Assembly: GCA_002717385.1 (NCBI GenBank)
Contig: PBDR01000030.1
Span: 1 to 64,000 of the forward strand
Direction: 5' to 3'
From: Chloroflexota bacterium
GTDB lineage: Bacteria > Chloroflexota > Dehalococcoidia > Lucifugimonadales > Lucifugimonadaceae
DNA: 64,000 bases
The notes below the pieces were generated by a model. That model was not told where the DNA came from. It saw nothing but the letters and a program-made list of their open reading frames with translations, and searched no databases. How positions within the stretch are numbered: position 1 is the first letter of the stretch; every line of letters begins with the position of its first letter. Shown here one piece after another: positions 1 through 8,391 of this stretch. A program made the translations under genes and the position numbers.

Positions 1-917
1 CTTCACCAGGGAATGTTGCAATGGCACATTTGATGGTCTATGGAACCGAAGAACAGAAACAGGAATTCCTTCGACCAATGCTTCAGGGCGAAACAGTAAC
101 CTGGCAGCTATGGACTGAGCCTGAATCAGGAGTAGACCTCGCTTCAATTAAAACTCGAGCAGTAAAAGACGGTGATGATTTTATCTTCACGGGAACAAAG
201 AACTATATATCAGGGATTTTTGAGCCAGACTGGTTGAATATTCTTGTCGTTACAGACCCAGAAGCTCCACGACATGCAAACTTAAGTCAGTTCTACATCC
301 CTGCAGATCTCCCAGGCATTTCATGGCAGTATCAGGACCTTATCGTTAAGGGCGGACAGCACTTTGTGTTCTTCGATCAAGTACGAGTTCCACGAAAATA
401 TCTCATCGGACCTGAAAATGCAGGCTGGAGAGTCACGCAGTCAAGCCTTGAACTCGAACACGGAGCTGAAGGTGGTCTCGAAGCTAGAGGTGGAAACGTT
501 ACCGAACAACTCATTAAGGGTTGGCAAGATGGAAACAGAAGGTCATTGGCCAAAGGAGTCAGTGCTCAGCACCACTTAGTCGACGCACATATAACTGCAA
601 ATATTTCTAGGCTCCTGTCACGAAGAAATTTCTGGATGTTCCACAATAAGATAACACAAACATTTGAAGGTTCTCAGAATCTTTGGTATGGAAGAGAAAC
701 ACGAATTCAGACAGGAAAATCCCATTTGGATCTTCTCGGTCCTTATGCCACAACAACAGACTCACAGTGGGGTCTTGTTGACGGCAAAGTCGAACTTGCC
801 CAACGAGGTGGACATATGTCTACACACGGAGCAGGATCCTATGAGATTGACAAGGTTATTATAGCCAGACGTGTTGGCCTCAGCAGAACTAAAGAGGTTG
901 CAGCTCCTACCCACTAG
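1..917 (+). CDS. Acyl-CoA dehydrogenase, 5'-truncated by the window edge
   Basis: This is an FAD-dependent acyl-CoA dehydrogenase, which introduces a 2,3-double bond into an acyl-CoA. The reading frame is open from the first bases of the window, with SPGNVA before the first visible Met at 21, so the true start lies upstream. About 300 residues are visible against roughly 380-400 for the family, so about 100 N-terminal residues are missing. The FAD-contact segment TEPESGVDLASI and the following FTGTKNYISG match the family's mid-domain. The C-terminal segment THGAGSYEIDKVIIARR matches the end of the helical domain. A strong hairpin terminator follows directly. A second acyl-CoA dehydrogenase lies downstream. 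Substrate cannot be told from sequence. Confidence 0.9.
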   Translation, partial: SPGNVAMAHLMVYGTEEQKQEFLRPMLQGETVTWQLWTEPESGVDLASIKTRAVKDGDDFIFTGTKNYISGIFEPDWLNILVVTDPEAPRHANLSQFYIPADLPGISWQYQDLIVKGGQHFVFFDQVRVPRKYLIGPENAGWRVTQSSLELEHGAEGGLEARGGNVTEQLIKGWQDGNRRSLAKGVSAQHHLVDAHITANISRLLSRRNFWMFHNKITQTFEGSQNLWYGRETRIQTGKSHLDLLGPYATTTDSQWGLVDGKVELAQRGGHMSTHGAGSYEIDKVIIARRVGLSRTKEVAAPTH

Positions 918-928
918 TTTGATTTTCT

Positions 929-967
929 ACAAAGAGCCAACTGGTTCAAAACCAGTTGGCTCTTTGT
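929..967 (+). terminator. Intrinsic-terminator-like hairpin after the first acyl-CoA dehydrogenase
   Basis: Perfect inverted repeat with 18-bp arms (929-946 and 950-967) and a 3-nt loop, starting 12 bases after the stop codon. The 3' side is followed by only a short, broken T run. The arms are GC-rich in the middle, unlike the surrounding sequence. It separates this gene from the next, which has its own ribosome binding site. Confidence 0.8.
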
Positions 968-1093
968 ACTCATTTTACCTTTGAATTAACTCAATCGAAT
1001 ATTCGATATGAGTCTTTGCTGCGGAATGTATGAATCGTTCCGTGATCCGATAAATTGTAAGTCTAATTAGCTAGCTATTTACGGAGGCATGGT

Positions 1094-2224
1094 ATGGATC
1101 TTTCATTGACCGAAACGCAAACAATGCTAAAAAACTCTGCTAGAGAGTTTCTTGATCGGGAAGCACCTCGTGCACTAATCAAAGAAATGGACGAATCAGA
1201 TTCAGGATTTTCCCCCGAACTGTGGAGTCAGATGTCCGATATGGGTTGGGTAGGATTAGCGCTACCTGAAAAATATGGTGGTGGAGATGGTAATCTCACT
1301 GATGTTGGGGTTTTATTTGAAGAACTAGGATATGCTTGTGTAAGTTCACCATTACACTCATCGGTTTTAATGGCTGGATTAGCTATTCTAGAAGCTGGAT
1401 CAGAAGAACAAAAACAAAATCTACTCCCATCTATAGCAAACGGATCCCGAATTCTTGCTTTTGCAGTCACTGAGCCTGAATATGGTTGGACTCCAGATTA
1501 CGTGAACTTAAAAGCAGACCAATCTGGAGATAACTACATACTTAATGGGACAAAATTATTTGTTCCCGACGCACAAATCGCAGATCAAATAATTGTTTTG
1601 GCACGTACAGCTCCTGGGGAGGAAAAAGGCCTTACAATGTTTCTAGTTGACGGTAATGCAAATGGCCTTTCCAGAAGAGTTCTTCCAGGGTGGACAGGTG
1701 ACAAACAATGCGAACTTAATTTCAATAACGTTGAAATACCTAGCTCATCAATACTAGGCCAAGTAAACGGTGGATGGGCACCATTTGCTTCTGTTTTAGA
1801 TAAAGCAACTGCTGTGATATGTGCATATATGGTAGGAGGGATGCAAAAACTATATGAAATGTCGAATGAATATAGCGTAAACCGAATCCATTTCGGCGTT
1901 CCTATCTCCACATTTCAGAGAGTTCAAGACTATATCATAGATATATTAAACCAAACAGAATCTGCTCGATGGACTACATACGAAGCTTTGTGGAAATTAG
2001 ATGAGGGCCGGAATGATTCAGGAGAGTCAGTATCTATGGCAAAAGCTGTAGCAAGTCAGGGATATCCTCTAAGTGCTCAAGACGCACATCATGTACATGC
2101 TGGCACTGGTGCTGACATGGCCTATGGAATGTACCTATACACCAAAAAATCAAAAAATCTTCACAGCTATCTTGGAGATGCTTCCCATCACAAATCAAGA
2201 ATTGCCCAGCTTCTAAATTTGTAA
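1094..2224 (+). CDS. Acyl-CoA dehydrogenase family protein
   Basis: A 376-residue acyl-CoA dehydrogenase-family flavoprotein. The N-terminal helical domain starts MDLSLTETQTMLKNSAREF. The FAD-binding middle carries FAVTEPEYGWTP and the ILNGTKLFVPDA segment. The C-terminal helical domain contains QDAHHVHAGTGADMAYGMYL. The start is supported by GGAGG at 1083-1087, six bases before the ATG. It differs clearly from the upstream paralogue. Pairs of unlike acyl-CoA dehydrogenase genes sometimes encode alpha2beta2 enzymes in which only one subunit has the catalytic glutamate, but the terminator between these two argues against tight co-expression. Substrate is unknown. Confidence 0.9.
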   Translation: MDLSLTETQTMLKNSAREFLDREAPRALIKEMDESDSGFSPELWSQMSDMGWVGLALPEKYGGGDGNLTDVGVLFEELGYACVSSPLHSSVLMAGLAILEAGSEEQKQNLLPSIANGSRILAFAVTEPEYGWTPDYVNLKADQSGDNYILNGTKLFVPDAQIADQIIVLARTAPGEEKGLTMFLVDGNANGLSRRVLPGWTGDKQCELNFNNVEIPSSSILGQVNGGWAPFASVLDKATAVICAYMVGGMQKLYEMSNEYSVNRIHFGVPISTFQRVQDYIIDILNQTESARWTTYEALWKLDEGRNDSGESVSMAKAVASQGYPLSAQDAHHVHAGTGADMAYGMYLYTKKSKNLHSYLGDASHHKSRIAQLLNL

Positions 2225-2230
2225 ATTAGA

Positions 2231-2282
2231 GGACCCACTGTGATGTTCTTAATCAAGAAACCACGGTGGGTCTTGTTTCTTG
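2231..2282 (+). terminator. Hairpin terminator after the second acyl-CoA dehydrogenase
   Basis: Inverted repeat of 11 bp with one G-T wobble (2232-2242 with 2262-2272), followed by a T-rich tract (TTGTTTCTTGT). It starts seven bases after the stop codon. The loop can form a smaller inner stem. Confidence 0.75.
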
Positions 2283-2342
2283 TGACAGGATGCTGGAGTT
2301 TCTGGTATATTAATCTGAAAGAGTTTTCTTAACAGGGGAAAA

Positions 2343-2705
2343 ATGAGCAACAGATTAGATGACGAATTAGATCAGATCCTAAGAAATGCAGGTTACGAAG
2401 ACAGTGAAGTTCAGGATGAGCCGAAAAATAATCCGACAAACTACATCCCAAAGATCACTTCTCGTTATTTAATACCAATAACATGCTTGCTTCTATCTTT
2501 CTTTATAATACAAGTAGTTATCCCCACAAGTTTTGTGAATAAAGTAATATTTTGGGGACTTCTGATTGTTTTTGTTGTCTTGTTCAGTGCATATTTATTA
2601 GAGTCTAAAACTTCTGAATTTCAACCAAAATGGAGAGGGAAGCCTGTAGAAAATGTTAAGAATAAAGGACTTATGAATAGGTTTATCGATTTTTTCAGGT
2701 CTTGA
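2343..2705 (+). CDS. Small two-helix membrane protein of unknown function
   Basis: A 120-residue protein with a soluble acidic N-terminus (MSNRLDDELDQILRNAGYED), two hydrophobic stretches at about residues 42-63 and 66-87, and a basic tail containing KWRGKPVE and an amphipathic end. The start follows an AGGGG ribosome binding site. It is convergent with modC, 11 bases away. Small proteins of this layout, with a short helical head, two membrane spans and a WRG-type tail, recur in Chloroflexota as hypothetical proteins. This is recollection of gene style rather than a search result, and no function can be assigned. Confidence 0.75.
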   Translation: MSNRLDDELDQILRNAGYEDSEVQDEPKNNPTNYIPKITSRYLIPITCLLLSFFIIQVVIPTSFVNKVIFWGLLIVFVVLFSAYLLESKTSEFQPKWRGKPVENVKNKGLMNRFIDFFRS

Positions 2706-2716
2706 AAATCTTTAAA

Positions 2717-3820
2717 CTATAATTCCGGTACTGATTCTACATAAATAGAATTTGTTTTGATAATTAAGTATACATCCTCTCCAATATTCAATCCGAGTTT
2801 ATTTGAAGATTCGTGTGTGATTTCAGACATAATTGAAACCCCATTCGACTCAGCAAGAACGAGAACTGATGTATCCAACGATTTCATATCAGTAATAGAT
2901 GCATTTATTATATTCCTAGCACTTATTCCTTCAACAGGCTTATTAGCTAAAATAACATCCTTAGCGTGTATAGATATGTTAACAACAGATCCTTCAGGCT
3001 GATCAATCAACGGTGTCCATAAAATTAAACCATTTACTGAACTCTTAGTAATACCATTTGAGATAATATTTTCTAACACATTTACTTTTAAAACAGTTTG
3101 TAATTCTTCTTCATCAAAATATTCTTTGTCTTCTAGTTCCCAAAATAATTTCATTAGTTCACCATATCTAGTAGTTTTCCCAGATTTCATAAATAATATA
3201 TAGTCGGCAAATGTTAAAATTTCAGAAAATGAATGCGTGACATATATAATCGGTATATGAAATTGCCTATTCACATCTTGTAAAGTTTTGAGAATATGGT
3301 TTCTAGAAAAATTATCGACTGAAACCAGCGGTTCATCTAATAAAAGTATCTCTGGAAAACTGCATAACGTTCTAGCAAGAGCAACTCTTTGCTTTTCACC
3401 CCCTGATAAGTTTTTAACATCACGATCAACAAGATGGCCAAGGTTAAGTAAATCAACCAACCATTTTGGATCAATACTCATAGTTTCATCTTTTAATTTA
3501 TTGTATCCATAATAAATATTCTCATTCACATTCAAATGAGGAAAAAGTGATGAATCTTGCATAACATAACCTATACTACGTTTTTCAGGAGGGATATCTA
3601 TTTTAAAATCAGAAGAGAATAAAACAGTGTCAAAGGATTTAACCAAACCCGAATCTGGTTTAAATTTACCTGAAATGCAATTAAGTAATGTGGTTTTTCC
3701 TGTTCCAGAAGGTGCAAATATCGCACTTATTCCTCGTTTAAATTGAACATTAGCCTTAAGTTCAAAATTTTCAAATTTTTTTATTAGGGAAACTTCTAAA
3801 ATGTTATCAATAATTTCCAT
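2717..3820 (-). CDS. modC: Molybdate ABC transporter ATP-binding protein
   Basis: The ATPase subunit that powers molybdate (or tungstate) import. Walker A APSGTGKT is at residues 36-43, the signature LSGGEKQ at 138-144 and Walker B ILLLDEP at 158-164. A TOBE/MOP-like C-terminal domain occupies roughly residues 285-360, as in ModC, where it binds oxyanion. The length of 367 matches the family. It is the last gene of the modA-modB-modC order, with a 12-base gap from modB. The related sulfate and polyamine ATPases are less likely because of the neighbouring modB and modA motifs. Confidence 0.9.
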   Translation of the reverse strand: MEIIDNILEVSLIKKFENFELKANVQFKRGISAIFAPSGTGKTTLLNCISGKFKPDSGLVKSFDTVLFSSDFKIDIPPEKRSIGYVMQDSSLFPHLNVNENIYYGYNKLKDETMSIDPKWLVDLLNLGHLVDRDVKNLSGGEKQRVALARTLCSFPEILLLDEPLVSVDNFSRNHILKTLQDVNRQFHIPIIYVTHSFSEILTFADYILFMKSGKTTRYGELMKLFWELEDKEYFDEEELQTVLKVNVLENIISNGITKSSVNGLILWTPLIDQPEGSVVNISIHAKDVILANKPVEGISARNIINASITDMKSLDTSVLVLAESNGVSIMSEITHESSNKLGLNIGEDVYLIIKTNSIYVESVPEL

Positions 3821-3832
3821 GAATCAACCCAA

Positions 3833-4492
3833 TTAATGATTTATTAATTTTCTATGAACTATTAAAACAAAAAAAGCAAGCACAACAGACAATAATATAT
3901 ACCTAAGAGCAGATTGATCATCGCCAGTCTGCAAACTTGTGAAAATCGCCAAAGGCAAAGTTTGAGTTTTTCCCGGGATATTCCCGGCCACCACAATCGT
4001 AGCACCAAATTCACCAATTGCTCGACCAAAAGCAAGAATTATACCTGCATATATACCTTTGCGAGAAAGTGGCAGGGTAATTTTAAAAAAAGTTAACCAA
4101 TATCCAGTGCCTAAACTTCTAGAAACAAACTCTAAATTCTTATCCACACTCGAAAATGCCACTTCAATCGAACGTATCATTATAGGTAATGATACAATGC
4201 CAGCAGCCAATGAAGCCGCAATCCATGTAAATAATATATCCATTTTCCCAATACCAAACCATCTATCAAGTATTGATCCATCACTAAATAGAAACAACAA
4301 TGCGTATCCGGTAACTACTGGAGGTAGAACTAAAGGCAAGCTTAAAAATGTATCAAACAATGATTTTCCAAAGAATTCTTTTCTGGAAAGAATCCAGCCT
4401 GCAAATAATGCGAATGGAAGACAAACAAGAACTCCCACTCCTGCAACTTGCAAGGATAAAATGAAAATTTGGATCTCTTCACTATATAACAA
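3833..4492 (-). CDS. modB: Molybdate ABC transporter permease
   Basis: The integral membrane permease of the molybdate importer, 219 residues with five or six hydrophobic segments. The ModB hallmark EFGATIVVAGNIPGKTQ is at residues 161-177. The EAA coupling loop, which contacts ModC, is at about 126-150. The frame has no ATG before this point, and the best start is a TTG at 4492 preceded by AAGG seven bases upstream. It lies 41 bases after modA and 12 bases before modC, consistent with one transcript. Confidence 0.92.
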   Translation of the reverse strand: MLYSEEIQIFILSLQVAGVGVLVCLPFALFAGWILSRKEFFGKSLFDTFLSLPLVLPPVVTGYALLFLFSDGSILDRWFGIGKMDILFTWIAASLAAGIVSLPIMIRSIEVAFSSVDKNLEFVSRSLGTGYWLTFFKITLPLSRKGIYAGIILAFGRAIGEFGATIVVAGNIPGKTQTLPLAIFTSLQTGDDQSALRYILLSVVLAFFVLIVHRKLINH

Positions 4493-4533
4493 CGTTATAC
4501 CTTCATTTTTGAATAAAACTTATGGAACCATCG

Positions 4534-5304
4534 TTAATTAAAATCTTCACTTACTATAAAACCATATTTTGAAAATATTTTTGAGGATTGCTTAGACTTA
4601 AAAACCTCGATCATTTTTTTTACAGAATATTTTTTACTGGAAGTATCCAATATGCTCACGGGATAACGAATTGGCAAGTGAGATTCCTCAGGTATTAAAT
4701 ACAAAAGTTCCAGATCGGCATTAATTACATCCGTTTTATACACTATCCCAACATCAGCATTACCACTTATAACATATTGCAGTGTATCTCTAACATTCAT
4801 TCCGTAAATCAATCTATCTTTCAAAAAAGGTTGTAATTGATAATAATCAAAAAATTGTTGTGCATATAAACCAGATGGTGCAAACCTAGGGTCAGTAACA
4901 GCAATTCGTCTAATTGCCTTATTATTTAAACTTGAATGATCTGATATTTTATATTGGTTTTTTTTTCCAACAATTGCCAATCTATTAGAAATCAAATTAA
5001 ATCTTGACGATTGATAGTTGGTTTGGTTTCTATCAAGAACAATAATAGGGTCAGACCCTGCAGCTATAAATATATCTGGCTTAGCACCTCGAACAATTTG
5101 ATTTGCTAAAAAACCAGAGCCACCATAACTTATTAAAACATCATCAAAGGTTGAACCTGAAGAAGAACTCACTTCATTTAATGCATTCATCATGCTTGAA
5201 GGGGCAAATATTACAATCGACTTATCGCTATTAAAACTACATCCTGCCAGTAGAATTCCGTTACCAAGAATTAACATGAATATTAGTCTTGCAAAACTAT
5301 ACAT
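4534..5304 (-). CDS. modA: Molybdate-binding lipoprotein
   Basis: The solute-binding protein that delivers molybdate to ModB/ModC outside the cytoplasmic membrane. A lipoprotein signal peptide ends in the lipobox LLAGC with the lipidated Cys at residue 22. The mature part begins with IVIFAPSSMMNALNEV, the ModA N-terminal pattern, and includes GGSGFLANQIVRGAKPDIF and a later DVGIVYKTD segment typical of these periplasmic binding proteins. GAGGT sits six bases before the ATG. It is the first of the modABC genes, 59 bases after the ferredoxin stop. Confidence 0.92.
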   Translation of the reverse strand: MYSFARLIFMLILGNGILLAGCSFNSDKSIVIFAPSSMMNALNEVSSSSGSTFDDVLISYGGSGFLANQIVRGAKPDIFIAAGSDPIIVLDRNQTNYQSSRFNLISNRLAIVGKKNQYKISDHSSLNNKAIRRIAVTDPRFAPSGLYAQQFFDYYQLQPFLKDRLIYGMNVRDTLQYVISGNADVGIVYKTDVINADLELLYLIPEESHLPIRYPVSILDTSSKKYSVKKMIEVFKSKQSSKIFSKYGFIVSEDFN

Positions 5305-5363
5305 ACTAGGACCTCAACAATATCGAGGCTGGATACTCAAACCCTTTTAACGGAGGGATTGTT

Positions 5364-5663
5364 TTACCCACCTAGATTTCGAGGGGCATTGTCAGTTGCT
5401 TCCTTTAATTCATCAAGGTCTTTTCCAACAAAAAAATCATAATTAAGCTTTGTAAAGCTCTCTTCTCCACCAGGAACGTCATCTTCGGCATAAATAGCTG
5501 TTACCGGACAAACAGGTTCACAAGCAGCACAATCAATACACTCATCAGGATTAATAAACATCTGATTGTCATCTTCTGTTGTATAAATACAATCAACAGG
5601 ACACACATCTATACATGCACCATCCTTAAGCCCCACACAAGGAGATGTTATTATATAGGTCAT
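5364..5663 (-). CDS. 7Fe ferredoxin ([3Fe-4S][4Fe-4S])
   Basis: A 99-residue low-potential electron carrier. Cysteines at 9, 17, 21 and 25, then 42, 45, 48 and 52, reproduce the Azotobacter FdI-type spacing (CX7CX3CP and CX2CX2CX3CP), which in that family gives one 3Fe and one 4Fe cluster. The start MTYIITSPC is chosen over earlier in-frame codons because a GGGGG ribosome binding site lies seven bases upstream and family members begin here. It sits between the Lrp-type regulator and modABC, all on the same strand. Its redox partner is not evident in the window. Confidence 0.93.
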   Translation of the reverse strand: MTYIITSPCVGLKDGACIDVCPVDCIYTTEDDNQMFINPDECIDCAACEPVCPVTAIYAEDDVPGGEESFTKLNYDFFVGKDLDELKEATDNAPRNLGG

Positions 5664-5766
5664 ATTTTGAGCCCCCATTCCTAAGTAATTAAAATGATTA
5701 TTAAAGCACATTAACACAGGATTACATAGTTTACCACAAGTACAAAATTAATAAACTTATTAATTT

Positions 5767-6207
5767 TTAAAAACTTATAAATTGTTGGCGTTTTCTAACT
5801 GATAAAGAAACAAACGTTTCAGTGCGCCTAACTCCAGGTATTACACCAACTCTAGTCTTAAGGAAATCTCCTAAATCCCCTGGAGAAGGCAAAATTACCC
5901 AAGCAAACATATCAAATGAACCCGTAGTTACTGATACCCAAGATGACTCCTCTAAATCCATCAGATGACTTGATACTAAATCAAACTTATCTGGATCTAC
6001 TTGTACACCTATTAATGCCTCAGTTTCAAACCCTAAAGCTTCCGGATCCGGAATAACACTAAAACGTATAACTCCATCATTTATTAGTCTCTTCAAACGC
6101 CGTCGAATAGTTCCTTCACTAACACGAATAATTCTTGCGAGTTGAGAATTTGAAGCACGTCCATCTGATTGCAAAGCTTTTACCAATTTTCTATCTAATT
6201 CGTCCAT
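5767..6207 (-). CDS. Lrp/AsnC-family transcriptional regulator
   Basis: A 146-residue regulator. An N-terminal helix-turn-helix (residues 1-60, with SNSQLARIIRVSEGTIRRRL as recognition region) is followed by a RAM ligand-binding/oligomerisation domain (about 68-140, with SVTTGSFDMFAWV). Lrp/AsnC proteins usually respond to amino acids. The gene begins 19 bases after the VWA stop and precedes the ferredoxin by about 100 bases, so it may autoregulate this series. The effector is unknown. Confidence 0.9.
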   Translation of the reverse strand: MDELDRKLVKALQSDGRASNSQLARIIRVSEGTIRRRLKRLINDGVIRFSVIPDPEALGFETEALIGVQVDPDKFDLVSSHLMDLEESSWVSVTTGSFDMFAWVILPSPGDLGDFLKTRVGVIPGVRRTETFVSLSVRKRQQFISF

Positions 6208-6226
6208 AAAAACACCTAAACAATTA

Positions 6227-8221
6227 TTAATTTATTCGGGACCGACGATTGTTTACAAAATCAACAACTAGATATTCACCTAGTTTTTCTGGAGTAGAAT
6301 AGAATGCTCTTCCTTGATTCATTTTAGTTAGCTTCTCAACAAAATTAATTAAATATTGACTTGCTTCCAACATAAAAGTATTAATCGTTATTCTTTCTCG
6401 AGTACAGAGGTTAACTTGATTAAGAGTTTCTCGAATTGTTTTTGGATGAGGGGGGTAATCAAAAAAAGAATAATTACCTTCCAAATGTGAAGTGGGTTCT
6501 CCATCTGTAATCATAAGAATTTGTTTATTGCTTCCTTTATGTTTTTTCAGCAATTTTCGAGCAAGCATAAATGCGTGATGCATATTTGTTCCTGATGTAG
6601 TAAAATTCCAACTCAACATTGGAACTTCTGTTTCTTTAATTTCAATAGCATAATCAGAAAAACCCACAATATATACGAGATCACGGGGAAACATACCTCT
6701 AATCAATGCAGATAAGGCCAAGGTTGCTTTTTTTGCAGCTTTGAAACTACCAAAATATCCCATTGATCTACTTTGATCTATTAAAATCACTGTAGCTGAT
6801 TTAACAGAATCTTCTCGCTGGATAATTTCAAAATCATCAGAAATTAGTTTAATTGGAATTGAAACTTGATCACGATTTAATGCATTTCTTAAGGTTTTTG
6901 ATATATCAAGGTCTAATGACTCTCCAAATGTAAATGGTTTAGTATAATCAGATGCTTCACCTATCCTTCCGTGCTCCAATAAATCATGACTACCGAAAGT
7001 GTCACGATTCATGTTTCCAAAAACATCTTTCAATGAGTTCTGAGCTATCTTTCTTATTCCTCTAGGGGTTAATTTCAATTCACCGTCCACAATTTGAGCA
7101 TATCCCAATTTTTCAAGTAATGAAGCAATCTCATCCAAATTGCTAATCTCTTCCTTAAAATCAAAGCCCATTATTCTTTCAATACTTTCAAAATCTAAAC
7201 CATCAAGTGAACCCGAATCTAAAGCAGACTGAAGCTGATTCTCAAGATCATGCAAAAGTTCAATCTGCCGCAATGGATCAAAATTTTCTGAGTCCATTTC
7301 ACCTGAAAAATAGTTTTCATCTCTACCTTGAGTACCGTTGGTATCTCTTTGCAAAGCATCAGAAACATCATTACCAAAAACCGATGAGATAACGTCAATT
7401 GCCTGCTGCCATTGTGAACGGGGCATTATAGAACTTAATCGAGTCATATTATTTAAAACTTCAGATGCTTTCCCTTCATAACTAGGAAATCCTTCCTGAG
7501 ATGCTTGTCCGTTTTCATTTCCGTTTTCATTTCCGTTTTCATTTCCGTTTTCATTTCCGTTTTCATTTCCGTTTTCATTAAAATTATTGGAACTATCATC
7601 ACCAGAAATTGATGAGTCATCTGAGTGAATTAGTGAAGAATTTTCCTTAATTTTTTGTTGAAACATATCCAAAATTTTTTGTTGCAAATCTTGCAAAGCT
7701 TTTAATAATTGATCGAAAGCTTTAGATGCAATTTCATCCAAAAAATCATACTTATATAAGTCGTCAATTTTTCCAGAAATCGTTTCAGGAAGATTTTCCA
7801 GAAATTGTTTTCTCTGATCCATCTGATCTATTTGATTTTGATTAGAATCGCCATTACTGGATTCACTACCATTAAAAAGATCTTCATACTCATAAATTTC
7901 CTTTTGATCGTTAATAAAGTTCAATTCCTTATTGAGAATTTCATTTATTTTTTCATTCAAACTATTTCTAATTTCTTCCATCTCATATGGATTGATCATC
8001 TGTTCCTTCCGTTTACGAACCTGATCAATCATCTGACGTAAACCACGGGCATCCGTGCCATCAGGAAATCTCATCCCGTTGTTCATAAGATTTCTCAAAG
8101 AACGTTCAATGTTTCCATTTTCAAGTATCTGATCATATATCGCATCAAGAATTGATTCTTCGTCCAGAACCAAATCTGATATTCTTTCATTCCATTTTGA
8201 ATATATAAATCGCTCTATCAA
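6227..8221 (-). CDS. VWA-domain protein with an acidic, repeat-bearing linker
   Basis: About 664 residues. The C-terminal third is a von Willebrand factor A domain with the MIDAS motif IDQSRSMG at about residues 480-487, the conserved threonine in TTSGTNMHHAF and the ITDGEPTS strand. The N-terminal part is helical and charged, and a central linker contains repeats of Glu-Asn-Gly-Asn. The best start is TTG at 8221, preceded by GGAG six bases upstream and giving IERFIYSKWNER. The in-frame codons further upstream run into a palindrome and lack a ribosome binding site. Such proteins often work with a MoxR-type AAA ATPase, but none is seen here. Role unknown, probably cytoplasmic. Confidence 0.85.
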   Translation of the reverse strand: MIERFIYSKWNERISDLVLDEESILDAIYDQILENGNIERSLRNLMNNGMRFPDGTDARGLRQMIDQVRKRKEQMINPYEMEEIRNSLNEKINEILNKELNFINDQKEIYEYEDLFNGSESSNGDSNQNQIDQMDQRKQFLENLPETISGKIDDLYKYDFLDEIASKAFDQLLKALQDLQQKILDMFQQKIKENSSLIHSDDSSISGDDSSNNFNENGNENGNENGNENGNENGNENGQASQEGFPSYEGKASEVLNNMTRLSSIMPRSQWQQAIDVISSVFGNDVSDALQRDTNGTQGRDENYFSGEMDSENFDPLRQIELLHDLENQLQSALDSGSLDGLDFESIERIMGFDFKEEISNLDEIASLLEKLGYAQIVDGELKLTPRGIRKIAQNSLKDVFGNMNRDTFGSHDLLEHGRIGEASDYTKPFTFGESLDLDISKTLRNALNRDQVSIPIKLISDDFEIIQREDSVKSATVILIDQSRSMGYFGSFKAAKKATLALSALIRGMFPRDLVYIVGFSDYAIEIKETEVPMLSWNFTTSGTNMHHAFMLARKLLKKHKGSNKQILMITDGEPTSHLEGNYSFFDYPPHPKTIRETLNQVNLCTRERITINTFMLEASQYLINFVEKLTKMNQGRAFYSTPEKLGEYLVVDFVNNRRSRIN
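7509..7579. repeat. 12-bp tandem repeat, about six copies, inside the VWA gene
   Basis: The unit GTTTTCATTTCC is repeated exactly five times from 7511, with a sixth partial copy to 7579. Each unit encodes Gly-Asn-Glu-Asn on the minus strand. The copies are identical at DNA level, which indicates recent expansion and likely copy-number variability. It lies in a low-complexity linker, so changes would keep the frame. Confidence 0.95.
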
Positions 8222-8299
8222 TACGCTCTCCTGACAACGCCTAACAATAATTACGCTAAGTAACAGAAGATTGTCAATGAATAAATATATATTCCAATC

Positions 8300-8347
8300 A
8301 ACCATCCAATATATTTCATCGCTTGCGATGAAATATATTGGATGGTT
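8300..8347. repeat. 48-bp perfect palindrome (23-bp arms, 2-nt loop)
   Basis: The arms 8300-8322 and 8325-8347 are exact reverse complements around TT. It lies between the divergent VWA and gatB genes, so it does not end a gene. It overlaps a candidate gatB promoter: TTGCGA at 8323-8328 and TATACT at 8347-8352. It could be an operator, a cruciform site or a relic of a template-switch event. Confidence 0.95.
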
Positions 8348-8352
8348 ATACT
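8323..8352 (+). promoter_or_regulatory. Candidate promoter for gatB-secG
   Basis: TTGCGA (8323-8328), an 18-base spacer and TATACT (8347-8352) resemble a sigma-70 promoter. This would start transcription about 33 bases before the gatB ATG. The -35 sits at the centre of the palindrome. No clear Shine-Dalgarno sequence precedes gatB. Confidence 0.35.
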
Positions 8353-8391
8353 TATAAACGAATTAAAAAATATATGGATTAAATTGATACA

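Noticed and set aside
2225-2342. Possible small RNA between the second acyl-CoA dehydrogenase and the membrane protein
   Set aside because: The hairpin is explained as a terminator, and no separate promoter or second structure was found.
4059-4541. 160-codon open frame on the plus strand
   Set aside because: It is the antisense shadow of modB, whose family motifs are clear.
5305-5363. Possible regulatory hairpin before modA
   Set aside because: Only a four-base stem was found, and nothing resembling a ModE site or molybdenum-cofactor riboswitch could be supported.
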